From the NCBI GenBank assembly GCA_963691705.1, contig OY829544.1, positions 35,547,917 through 35,611,916 of the forward strand: a DNA stretch of 64,000 nucleotides, written 5' to 3'. The position numbers were made by a program, and so were the translations under genes. Below are positions 21,956-32,768 of this stretch, piece after piece; within the stretch, counting starts at the first letter, position 1; each line of letters starts with the position of its first letter. The notes beneath the pieces were generated by a model, which saw only the letters and a program-made list of their open reading frames with translations, made no database searches and had not been told where the DNA came from. The DNA comes from Viola odorata (Eukaryota; Streptophyta; Magnoliopsida; Malpighiales; Violaceae).

Positions 21956-22953
21956 TGTTGGTACACGAATTTTGACGCTAGCACGTTCAATCACCTGCAA
22001 AATAGCATGCCCGCATTTTAACGCGCTTAATCAATTATAGTTATATTTATTTTTATATTTTCACTAACCGTTAATAATCTCTTGGCCCAGCTCGAGTCCT
22101 TTCGTATTCTTTCATTTTTATCTATCATTTTTGGTTCTTTTACTTTTTTAGTCTTATTAGGTCCCGAACGAGTCTTTTCGACACTTTGTCAAAATAAATG
22201 CATTTAGTGAGTTGACCTCAAATTTTTGTTCGCATCATCTCGATCGTCATATTTTTCTCTATAACGTAGTTGCTTTCGTTCGAACTTCTCGGCAGGTTCA
22301 TCACACTGATAGATCAAGCCCATAATTAATTACTAAGCATTTTTCTTCTTTCTTTTTAATCAACCGTTGGATTGGTTGACTGCTCCCTTAGTCAACCATC
22401 CAACGGTCACGTGATTTAAACATTCATCCACTCCCTTTTTCTTTTCCCGCAAGCTTTTCCTTTCCAATTTGAAGCCGTGTCATGCTTCTAAGAACCAACC
22501 GCGTCATTACTTCGAGAAGGAAGCCTAGTCATCAGACCCTGTCACTGCTTCTAGAATGCCCAGTCACTCCTTCCCGTTGCTTCCCTTCGTTTTCAGCCAC
22601 GCAAAAACGAGTCGCGTCACCACGGCTTGCTCACCAAACAATCGACTAAACCTCCACCTATAAATACCTAACTATTTACAAACCTAGAGGGGGAGGCATT
22701 CTCACCCCATAATGGATAGACAAACGGAGCAAGCAAGCATTGTAAGCATTCTTCCATTTCTCTTCAAATTTTCATTTATGCATTTATCAACTCAATTAAT
22801 TACCTAAACTTGCTTCAAATGTTTAGTTTACATGTTATATGTGCTTCTCTTGCTTCAATTTAAATGCCTGCTGCCTTGTTTAATTAATTGCAATTTTTTT
22901 GGTTTTAATGCATATATATTCAATCGTCAAATTATTCGTTCTTGGCTGCACGC
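21956..22953 (+). repeat. LTR-like fragment with TATA box, related to the solo LTR
   Basis: The + strand starts TGTTGGTACACGAATTTTGACGC. The 3.4-kb solo LTR, read on its own strand, starts TGTTGATACCCGAATTTTGACGC. Both then show a similar order of motifs: GGTCCCGA / GGACCCGA, later TTCGTTCGAAC / CCGTTCAAATG. A TATA box (CTATAAATA, 22658-22666) lies about 0.7 kb in. The right border is not defined and no target duplication was found. It may be a truncated LTR or part of the Tat antisense promoter. Confidence 0.45.
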
Positions 22954-23573
22954 ATGCTAACTTCTCCTGAAGAACGAAGCACCTTTGCTGCTATGGGGGA
23001 CGAAGAGCAAGCCAACTTGCTGCGCTCCACACTTTTCTCTGGGTTCCTCCAATTTCATCACTATACTAAGCACATGTCGCAAAAGGTACTGACCTTGCCA
23101 CTTCCGCAGCCAAGCTTTCACAGGAGCAAGAGGAGAAACAACGATTGTTGGAAGAACGAGACAGATATATGGCGGCCCTGGAGGCAGCCAAAGAGGAGGC
23201 GAGGGAGGCAAAGGAGCAATTGGCCACTGCAAAGGAACAATTGGCCACTTCTAACGCTGCTCTGTCGGCTGAACAGTCAAAGTGTGCCACTCTCGAGGGA
23301 GAGAAAACGGCCTTGACGGGAGAGAGAGCAGCTTTGATAGAAGAGAAAATGGCGCTTGAGGCGGAATCAGCTATCAAGAGTCGCTGGTATATTGAGCAGA
23401 GTGCTTCTATCATGGCCGATTGCTTTGTGGATATTCACGGGGAGGAATTTTACGATGGTGAGGCTGTCTCTAACACCTTTTTTGAGAAATCTTCCGGTCT
23501 TAACGACGAGGGCTTCCTCTTGGCCAGATCAAAGGGCTACCCGGAGCAAGAGATTTCAGAAGACCAGCAGTAA
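22954..23573 (+). pseudogene. antisense coiled-coil ORF of the Tat element, frameshifted
   Basis: An open frame starts MLTSPEERSTFAAMGDEEQ at ATG 22954. Near 23050-23090 the coding signal moves to another frame, which runs to TAA 23571-23573. The second part is a long charged coiled coil (KEEAREAKEQLATAKEQLA, ALSAEQSKCATLEGEK) followed by a globular tail with ADCFVDIHGEEFYDGEAVS and DEGFLLARSKGYPEQ. It lies on the strand opposite to gag-pol, between integrase and the 3' LTR, where Tat-type elements carry an antisense ORF. The N-terminal domain expected there is absent; the LTR-like sequence ending just upstream may have replaced it. Function unknown. Confidence 0.5.
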
Positions 23574-24189
23574 GCGGGATATTGCCGTCCCCTTCTTTTT
23601 GTGAGGGTCGAGCGTTACCCCTTTTGTTCATCTTTTTGCATATTTTTGCGACCCTTCATGGGTGTTTGAACAATGATGCTCTTGTAATATTAACTTCCTT
23701 TATTACTGTTTTTTTTTCTTCCAATTTTCGGGTGGCGCGGCCATCGCGCCCTTATCGCCGAGCTCTGTCAGGTTCAACCTATCCACTGCTTGGCCCCATC
23801 AGGGAGGATATTTCTTAAAAGAGATGAATTCTGATCATTCTTCTCTCCTTGATCAAAAAAAGATAACGAGTAGGGTCTTTAGTCCCTATTCTTCAAATCA
23901 TGCCATCATCAGCACGATTGACTTCACGCCTATTAAGTGCACAATTCTTTTACCGCATCGAGCATCACGATCTCCGTCACTCAGAGATATCCTGCACACT
24001 CTCAATTAATATCTGTCAGTAAGAGATATGCGATAACAGACACGAGTTTCCCGTAGGAGCCTATCCGCCGCCATTCTAAGGTATAGGTGTCGTTTGTTAT
24101 CGCTTTCTCAACCAGCTCACTTCACCAGGGATTCCGCTTCTGGTTACTCGCTGGGATTTCGCGATTCTTCGCATTTCCACGTTACCACG

Positions 24190-24780
24190 ATCAGCCGGAA
24201 AGTGCCTCTTCCTAGTGAGCCGTTTGATCAGGACAGGCCATCACAAGGTTAGGAATTTTTGCTTTCGGTGTTACCCTTGCATCTTGGAATTGTACCCTCA
24301 CTTAGCGAGCCGTCCATATTAGCCCGGTCGCCAAGGTAGGATTTTTACTTCCAAGATGGAGTTATTCTCTCCCTGAGGTATGCCTTTCCTTAACGAGCTG
24401 TCTCCACGAGAACAATTGGTGTAAGGGTCGGGCTTTTACCTCCGGGGATACCAGGGCGTGCCTCATCTTAGTGAGCCGTCTGATCAGGACCGACCATCAC
24501 AAGGGTAGGACTTTTCACTCCCGGGGTTGTCGGGGCGTGCCTCATCTTATGGCCCACACGTGGCTACCACAAAGATAGGACTTTTCACTCCCAACGTTAA
24601 ATATTATACGTGCCAGGGCGTGCCCTCACTTAGTGAGCCGTCGGATCAGGACAGGTTGTCACAAGGATAGGACTTTTCACTCCTAGCATCAAATATTAGG
24701 TGTGCTAGGGCGTGCCCTCACTTAGTGAGTCGTCGGATCAGGACAGGCCGTCACAAGGATAGGACTTTTCACCCCCGGTA
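24190..24780. repeat. tandem repeat array in the Tat 3' region
   Basis: Six to seven units of about 80-120 bp share the palindromic CTCACTTAGTGAGCCGTC, then GATCAGGACAGG, CATCACAAGG and TAGGACTTTTCACTCCC. The last three units are the most alike. Amplified tandem repeats after integrase are described for Retand-type Tat elements. Confidence 0.88.
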
Positions 24781-24901
24781 ACCTCTTTCTCCTTTTTCTT
24801 TCATCGTCTGCACACACACGTAGCCACAAAACACAAGAAAGCTCATTACTCGAGCGTTAGCACGGGTTAGGGCTATCGTTAGTAAAAGGTGCAGAGACAA
24901 A

Positions 24902-26068
24902 TCAAAATCTAGCATGATATAATTTCAAACAAGAAATATTCCTGGAGTTAGGTAAAGGGGTACCGTCGAGTGTCTCCAGATGATACGCCCCCCTCCCGAC
25001 AACACGGGTAACGCGGTACGGCCTTTCCTAGTTCGGACTGAGCTTTCCTCGGCGTTGACCAGTTGCTCGTTGATCCCTGAGTACCAGGTCACCTTCTTTT
25101 AAAAGCCGTTCTCTGACGTGCCTATTGTGATAACGCGCCATCTTTTGCTTATAGTGCGTCATTTTCAGAAGAGCTTCCTCTTGCAACTCGGGCAGCGCGT
25201 CAAGATTTGCGCGCAACCTTTCCTCATTCAGCTCTTCTCTGAAGTAGGCCACTCGTAGGCTCATAGTACCAATTTCTACGGGCGTAACGACCTCAGTACC
25301 GAAAGCCAATGCGAATGGCGTTTCTCCTTTGCTGGTTTTCGTGGTCATGCGGTACGCCCACATCACATATGGCAGCTCATCTGCCCACTTCTTTTTGGAT
25401 CCCTCTAGGTTCTTTTTAACACCGTTAAAGATGGCTCGGTTCATCACCTCAGCCTGGCCATTAGTTTGTGGATGAGCCACGGAAGAGAATCTCTGCTCGA
25501 TTCCGAACTCCGCACATTGATCTCTAAAGAATTGGCTGGTGAATTGTGTTCCGTTATCGCTGACTAGCACACGAGGAACTCCGAAGTGCATGATAACTTG
25601 GTGTTTGAAGAAATGCCAGATTTTTTTTGTCGTGATGTTGGCAACCGCCTCAGCTTCCGCCCATTTGGTGAAGTAATCTACTGCTACAACCACAAACTTT
25701 AACTAGGACCTCGCCTTTGGAAATGGTCCAAGGATGTCAATTCCCCATTTCGTGAAAGGACAAGGTGCAATAATATCATACATTTGTGTGGCGGACTGGC
25801 GAGGAATCTTGGAGAATTCCTGACACTTTTGGCAAGTTCGCACGTACTCATGGCAGTCTTTCCGGATAGTGAGCCAGTAGAACCCCGATCGAAAGACCTG
25901 CGCTGCTAGGGTTCCGCCGGATGCATGCACACCGCAAATTCCCTCGGGGATTTCGCGGAGGATAAGACGACCCTCTTGTTCTGTTATACACCTGGCAGCC
26001 GGATGAGAGAAACATCTTCGCACCAGTTCCCCATTAAAGTACGTGCATCGTACCGCCTGCTTTAGCAC
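24902..26068 (-). pseudogene. integrase of the Tat element
   Basis: This is the DDE integrase that would insert the cDNA. The N-terminal zinc finger is seen as GVHASGGTLAAQVF then CQKCQEFSKIP; the first His of the HHCC set is replaced (PEGICGVH instead of HEG...). Core motifs follow: GIDILGPFP, FTKWAEAEAV, VSDNGTQFTS and HPQTNGQAEVMNRAI. An in-frame stop separates the two core halves near 25700. A TAG replaces Trp at about 25028, just before RPYRVTRVVGRGAYHLETLDG, and the frame then ends at TGA 24902-24904. Breaks are mostly single-base nonsense changes. Confidence 0.88.
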
Positions 26069-26098
26069 TTTCTTCTTTTCAGCGTTATCCGCTGGAAG

Positions 26099-26836
26099 TT
26101 AGTCATGTTTCAAATATTTTATGACGGGGATTCTCCAGTCATCCTCACCTTCTTCCACGCAGAGCGTCGCCTGTTCTTCCATAAAGGAAGGCACGGGTAT
26201 CTCCCGATAGTACACCCCTTTTGGTATAGATGCTTCTGGATTTGCTGCAAGTTTGGCGAGGTTATCCGCCTCAGCGTTATCCTCTCGAGGGATGTGCTCG
26301 AAGCTGACTTGTATGTCATTTTTCTTAATTTCTGTCAACTTGCGTTTCATTTTAGCAAGGTATTGTACCATGATGGGCTCCCTAGCCTGAGAGTGTCCCA
26401 GCACTTGATCAATTATTAGCTTGGAGTCTCCATAGACTTTCAGCCGCAAGTCTCCCAACCTCCCTGAGTCATGTATTCCCTTTATGGAAATGCTCTTTCC
26501 TATCCTGAGCCCGGCTAACAGCGCTTCGTATTCAGCGGCGTTATTGGACAATGGCTGCAGAATTCGGATGGCATATCGCACATGGATGCCATGAGGCCCA
26601 CTCATAAAAATCCCGGCCCCGGCAAGCTCTTGATTTTTGGCACCATCCACGAGGATCACCCAAAGGTCAGTATAGGTTTCAGGGAAGGGAAGATCCAACT
26701 CTTCTTTCTCTTTTCAGTCAACTCTGTCAGAGGATCCGGCGTGAAAGTGCATTCTGCGATAAAGTCCGCCAGGATTTGAGCCTTCATAGACGGTCGGGAT
26801 CGATAGTGCAATCCATATTGCTCAAGTTCAAGGGCC
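26099..26836 (-). pseudogene. second (archaeal-type) RNase H of the Tat element
   Basis: The chain begins with the linker YGLHYRSRPSMKAQILADF, then the domain proper: LVDGAKNQELAGAG, NNAAEYEALLAGL, KVYGDSKLIIDQV and REDNAEADNLAKLA. These supply the Asp, Glu, Asp and Asp of the active site. A second RNase H in this place is typical of Tat elements. The upstream part was cut off from reverse transcriptase by the Copia insertion. The frame opens from the Copia LTR by chance, so the start at 26883 is not real. Confidence 0.87.
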
Positions 26837-26841
26837 CAAAT

Positions 26842-27083
26842 TGTTGGGTATGTGGAGTCTGATATATACCACATCGCTAACATAGGGAATGGAGGCCGAC
26901 CCTTTCCCTATAAATAGACTCTCTTGTAATTGTAAAACTAACGAATATTAAGACTAATAATATTTGTACGGTTTGTGGAGTGCGGCTAGACCGATACCAC
27001 ATTAATCCCTTGTCTTGTTTCTTGTCGTTTATCTTTCTCAATCTAGGTTATCTTTCGGTCTCCTACTCAGGTAATTCCTAACA
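26842..27083 (+). repeat. 5' LTR of the Copia element
   Basis: This is 242 bp with a TATA box CCCTATAAATAGAC near 26905-26920. The transcription start is expected about 30 bp later. Confidence 0.95.
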
Positions 27084-27117
27084 ACTGGTAGCGGAGCAAG
27101 GTTAGTGAGTAGGAGCG

Positions 27118-30100
27118 ATGGCAGACGATGGGAAGATAAAGATCGACAAGTTTGATGGGACAGACTTTGGATTTTGGAAGATGCAAGTCGAGGACTTGCT
27201 GTATCAGAAGAAGCTGCACGAACCGTTAGAGGAGAAAAAGCCAGAGGTGATGAAACAACAAGATTGGGACTTGTTGGATAGGCAGGCTCTAGGTGTGATA
27301 CGGTTGACACTGGCGAAGAACGTTGCTTACAACATCGTTGGTGAGAAGACTACACACGGACTGATTAAGGCGTTATCAAATCAGTACGAGAAGCCCTCTG
27401 CAGCTAATAAGGTATATTTGGTTCGTCTATTAGTCAATACGAGGATGAAAGAAGGTGGTTCTGTTGCTGATCATGTGAACGAATTTAATTCTATACTGTC
27501 TAGATTAGTTTCCGTTGGGATTACATTCGATGATGAAGTACAAGCCTTATTGTTGTTGTCCTTGTTACCTGACAGCTGGTCAGGGTTTGTCACAGTAGTT
27601 AGTAGTTCATCTGAGACTACTAAGCTAACGTTCATAGGAATTCGCGACTCAATTCTTGGAGAAGATATTCGTAGGAGGAATTCTGGGGAATCATCGGGCT
27701 CTTTGTTGAGTATGGATGGTAGAGGCAGACAAGATGGGAAGGGACAAAATCAAGGGCGTAACAGATCGAAGTCCAGGAAGAGAGGGCAGTCCAAGAATCG
27801 CAAGGATATTGTGTGCTGGAATTGTCAAAAGACTGGTCACTTCAGGAATCAGTGTACGGCTCCCGTAGTTCCTAAACCAAAGAAGAATGATGGTAACTCA
27901 GTTAACACAGTGGAAGAAGTTAGTGATGATGCGCTGATTTGTTGTGTTGAGTGTTCTATTGAATCTTGGGTCATGGATTCTGGTGCATCATTCCATGCCA
28001 CTCCAAGCAAGGATTCAATGCTAAATTTCAGATCTGGAAATTTTGGCAAAGTTCGTCTTGCTGATGACGAGACTTTGGACATTATAGGTATGGGAGACAT
28101 CAAAGTCAGAACTTCCTTTGGAACAATCTGGTTGTTAAAAGATGTTAGATACGTTCCTGGACTCAAGAGGATGCTGCTCTCTGTGGGTCAGTTGGATGAG
28201 GAAGGGTATCGTGTTATCTTTGGAAACAGACAATGGAAGGTTATGAAGGGGAATTTGGTTGTTACTCGTGGTGATAAGGTTGGAACTCTTTATACTATGG
28301 AACAATCATGTGATGAGGTTAATGCAGTCACTGATGATGTTGGTCCATCGACTCTTTGGCACCAAAGGCTTGGGCATATGAGTCAGAAGGGTATGAAGTT
28401 GCTGGTTTCTAAAGGCAAGATTCCGAAACTGAAGAATGTGGAAGTTGGATTCTGTGAACCATGTGTGTTTGGGAAGCAAAAACGAGTTACTTTTGCAAAA
28501 TCAGGGAATGCACCCAAGTCTGGGAAGTTAGAACTAGTTCATACAGATGTGTACGGACCGACTACAGTTACCTCCTTGGGAGGATCACGCTACTATGTCA
28601 CTTTCATTGATGATGCCACTAGGAAGGTGTGGGTTTATTTTCTGAAAAATAAATCTGACGTGTTTGAAACCTTTAAGAAGTGGAAGGCAGAAGTTGAAAA
28701 CCAGACAGGGTTGAAGATTAAGAGCCTGAAATCAGATAATGGAGGTGAATACAACAGTGATGAGTTCAAAGCCTATTGTGTAGAACACGGAATCAGAATG
28801 ATAAAGACTATTCCTGAGACACCGCAGTAGAATGGAGTTGCAGAGCGAATGAATAAGACTTTAAATGAGAGAGCCAAGAGTATGAGGATACATACAGGTT
28901 TGCCAAAGATGTTTTGGGCAGATGCAGTTAGTACAACAACATATCTCATTAACAGAGGACCCTCAGTCCCTTTGGGGCTCAAGATTCCAGAGGAAGAGTG
29001 GCAAGAAAAAGAGGTAAATCTCTCACACTTGAGAGTTTTTGGTTGTGTTTCTTATGTGAGGGTTAAATATTCTGACAGGGATAAGCTTGATCCTAAAGCA
29101 AAGAAGGTTACTTTTATTGGCTATGGCTCAGATGAGATGGGATACCGTTTCTGGGATGAGTTGAACAGGAAAGTCATTAGAAGCAGAGATGTCACCTTCA
29201 ATGAGAATGCAGTATATAAGGATAAGCTTGCAGCAGATTCTGAAACAACAAAGAAACAAGCAGTAAAAGAGCAGATTGTGTTGGAAGATATTATAGAGGA
29301 TGTTCTTGCAGGGGACAGTGGGAGTTTGGCAAACAGAGATGCTGAGGAGGCAGTCCCAGTTGCCCCAGATGTTGCAGTAAGAAGATCAAATAGAGTTTCG
29401 CGACCTCCACAAAGATACTCTCCTTCAGCTTATTACTTGCTTTTGACTGAGGATTGTGAGCCTGAGAGTTATTCAGAGGCAATGCAGATGGATGAGTCAG
29501 TTCAGTGGGAGCTAGCCATGAACGAGGAGATGAGTTCGCTTGAGAAGAATGAGACTTGGTCGTTGACTAAGTTACCAGCAGGAAAGAAGGCTTTGCAGAA
29601 TAAATTGGTGTTTAAGATTAAAGAAGAACTTGATGGCAACAAGAGATACAAGGCAAGGTTAGTGGTGAAAGGTTTTCAGCAGGAAAAGGGCATTGACTAC
29701 AATGAGATTTTTTCTCCGGTTGTCAAGATGACTACTATCAGACTTGTTTTGGGTATCATGGCTGCAGAGGAATTACATCTAGAGCAGCTAGATGTGAAGA
29801 CCGCGTTCTTACATGGTGATCTTGAGGAGGACATCTACATGATACAGCTAGAGGGATTTCCGGTAGCTGGGAAAGGGGACATGGTTTGCAAGCTGAAAAA
29901 GAGCTTGTATGGTTTGAAGCAAGCACCAAGACAACGGTACTTGAAATTTGACAGCTTTATGATGAGGAGTGGGTACACGAGGAGTACTATGGATCATTGT
30001 TGCTATGTTAAGCAATTTGATTCATCTTATATTATATTGCTGTTGTATGTTGATGACATGTTAATCGCAGGATCTGACATGAGGGAAATCAACAAGTTGA

Positions 30101-31008
30101 AGAGACAGATGTCTCTAGATTTTGAGATGAAGGATTTGGGTCCCTCAAAGCAGATACTTGGTATGAGCATTATCAGAGATAGAAGTGAAGGTACTCTAAA
30201 ATTGTCGCAAGAGAAGTACATTGGGAAGGTGTTAAATAAGTTTAACCTCCAAGATGCGAAGATCAGAAGTACGCCTTTGGGAGCCCACTTCAATCTCACA
30301 AAGAAGTAGTCACCTTAAACGGATGAAGACAAGGAAGGAATGGCTAATGTTCCGTATGCATCTGCAGTTGGTAGTTTGATGTATGCTATGGTGTGCACAA
30401 GACCAGACATTGCTCATGCAATGGGAGTTGTTAGCAGATTCATGTCTAATCCTGGGAGAGAGCATTGGGAGGCCGTTAAGTGGCTGCTATGCTACTTGAA
30501 AGGTACCTCTAAGGTTGCATTATGTTTTCGCAGGAAAGATGTAATCTTGGAAGGATTCACTGATGCAGATTTGGGTGGTTGTGAGGATACAAGAAAGAGT
30601 ACTACGGGATATACTTTCACCTTAGGTGGCACAGCAGTTAGTTAGATGTCTCGACTTCAAAAGAGTGTTGCTCTTTCAACCACGGAAGCAGAGTACATGG
30701 CTATTTCAGAAGCCAGCAAGGAAATGATTTGGTTGAAGAATTTTCTTGAGGAGTTGGGCAAGAAACAGGAAGACAACGCTCTGTACAGCGACAGTCAGAG
30801 TGTCATTCATCTTGCGAAGAATCCTGTGTTTCATGCTAGGACAAAACACATCTAGTTGAGATATCACTTTATCAGGGAGTTGATTAGTGATGGTACTTTG
30901 TCCTTGAAGAAAATCCTTGGTTAAAGGAATCCAGCAAATATGCTGACCAAGGTGGTTACTAAAGAGAAATTGAAGTTTTGCATAACTTCAACTGGCCTTC
31001 AGAACTGA
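27118..31008 (+). pseudogene. Copia gag-pol polyprotein with five internal stops
   Basis: A single frame of 1296 codons runs from ATG 27118 to TGA 31006-31008, the usual length for TNT1-type polyproteins. In order: gag (KFDGTDFGFWKMQVEDLL), zinc knuckle CWNCQKTGHFRNQC (about 27811-27855), protease (WVMDSGASFHAT), GAG-pre-integrase (LWHQRLGHMSQKGMKLL), integrase (HTDVYGP, FIDDATRKVWVY, SDNGGEY), RT (LDVKTAFLHGDLEEDIYM, LLYVDDMLIAG) and RNase H (GFTDADLGG, STTEAEYMAISEA). Stops lie at 28828, 30307, 30643, 30853 (all TAG) and 30922 (TAA). At least three fit CAG or TGG turned to TAG by one transition. No frameshift was seen, so the copy is young but non-coding. Confidence 0.95.
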
Positions 31009-31111
31009 CTGTTGAAGAAGGCTCAGCACATATAGAGTTGCTTAATGCTGTTGGGTTTTACTAGAGTTACATAGTGAGAGTGGACCTGTGATCAGTCTCT
31101 AAGTGGGAGAT

Positions 31112-31353
31112 TGTTGGGTATGTGGAGTCTGATATATACCACATCGCTAACATAAGGAATGGAGGCCGACCCTTTCCCTATAAATAGACTCTCTTGTAAT
31201 TGTAAAACTAACGAATATTAAGACTAATAATATTTGTGAGGTTTGTGGAGTGCGGCTAGACCGATACCACGTTAATCCCTTGTCTTGTTTCTTGTCGTTT
31301 ATCTTTCTCAATCTAGGTTATCTTTCGGTCTCCTACTCAGGTAATTCCTAACA
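31112..31353 (+). repeat. 3' LTR of the Copia element
   Basis: This is 242 bp. It differs from the 5' LTR at four positions (one at the ACATAAGG site, two at GTGAGG, one at CCACGTTAAT). Confidence 0.95.
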
Positions 31354-31358
31354 CAAAT

Positions 31359-32711
31359 CAGCATTCTCCCGGAGGATTCGGGTTTTCGAAAGATCATTTT
31401 CAGAGGTTGGTCTGTCAGCACAATGACGGTATGAGCTTGAAAGTATCGGCTCATTTTCCGCGTGGCTTGTATCAATGTGAACGCTATTTTCTCAATACGG
31501 GGGTATCTGAGCTCTGCATCTTTCAGAATGTGACTCACGAAGTATACAGGGCGGTGCGTGTGATTGTCATCTCGCACAAGGACCGCGCTAACCACTTCGT
31601 CAGCCACCCCAAGGTATAAGTACAAGATATCGCCAGGCTCTGGTCTAGTCAGCACCAAGTCAGAAGATAAATAGGCCTTTAGGCCCGCAAAGGCTTCTTC
31701 GCATTCTACCGTCCATCCGAAGACGACTTTCTTGCGTATAACCTTGAAGAAAGGGAGGCACCTCTCGCCTTGCTTTGAGATAAACCGTCCAAGAGCGATA
31801 ATACGCCCGGTTAGCTTCTGTATCTCCTTTACAGTTTGAGGGGATGTCATATCTTGAATGGCTTTGATTTTTGTCAGGCTGGGTTGAATGCCCTATTGAC
31901 TGACCATATAACCGAAAAATTTGCCCGTTTGAAAGGCAAACATGCACTTTCGAGGGTTCAACTTCATTTGATATCGCTTCATTACTTCGAAGACTTTAGC
32001 CAGATCAGACAAGTGGTCTTTGAAGCTTCGGCTTTTGACCAGTATATCATCGACATACGCTTCTACGTTTCACCCGATCTGTTTTTCAAAGACTTGATTC
32101 GCCATTCGCTGGAAGGTGGCTCCAGCGTTCTTCAACCCAAAAGGCATCGCGGTATAGCAATAAGTAGCCTTCGGAGTGATGAAAGCAGTTTTCTCTTCAT
32201 CCTCCTTGGCCATGGAGATTTTATGGTACCCCGAGTTGGCGTCCAACGAGCTTAAGTATGCGTGCCCGGCAGCCTGATCAACTAGCTGATCGATCCGAGG
32301 GAGTGGATAACAATCCTTGGGGCAAGCGTCATTCAGATCTGTAAAATCAATGCACATGCGCCACTCTCTGCTAGGCTTGGAAACCAGGACAGGGTTAGCC
32401 AACCAAGTGGGATATTTCACTTCTCGAATAAAACCAGCGTCGAGAAGTTTAGCAATTTCTTTTTCAACAGCCATTGCTTTTTCAGCAGAGAAAGCACGTT
32501 GTTTCTGTTGGACTGGCTTTGCGTCAGGGTTGATATTGAGTCGATGTTCCGCCACCCCCCGCGAGATACCGGGCATGTCGGATGGTTTCCATGCAAACTC
32601 TCCTTTGTATTTATTCAACAGTTGAGCTAATTGAAAGTTTTCCTCTGTGCTGAGGTTATCGCTAACTAGAAATACGGCTCCATCTACCCCGCCAACTAGG
32701 ACGTGAGTCAT
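31359..32711 (-). pseudogene. reverse transcriptase and first RNase H of the Tat element
   Basis: RT motifs are read on the - strand: EWRMCIDFTDLNDACPKD, YLSSLDANSGYHKI, MPFGLKNAGATFQRM and EAYVDDILVKS, whose YVDD is the active site near 32050. A TGA replaces Arg just before it (IG-stop-NVEAYVDD). Another stop follows FFGYMVSQ. The first RNase H is seen as LYLYLGVADEVVSAVLVRDD and FVSHILKDAELRYP, ending at the Copia insertion after ESSGRMLI. Downstream sequence resumes at 26836. Confidence 0.9.
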
Positions 32712-32768
32712 CTTGTCTACAGGCTGAGTGCGTTTTTAGTCATTTTGTTCGTATGGATCCACCGTCAC

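Larger units (their letters stand above)
26842..31353 (+). mobile_element. Ty1/Copia retrotransposon (Tork/TNT1 type)
   Basis: Two 242-bp LTRs (26842-27083 and 31112-31353; TGTTGGGTATG...AATTCCTAACA) differ at only four positions by eye. The 5-bp duplication CAAAT flanks the element (26837-26841 and 31354-31358). TGGTAGCGGAGCAAGG, starting two bases after the 5' LTR, resembles the initiator-tRNA primer site. AAGTGGGAGAT before the 3' LTR is the polypurine tract. The domain order GAG, protease, integrase, RT, RNase H is that of Copia. It interrupts the - strand Tat element between its two RNase H domains. Confidence 0.97.
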
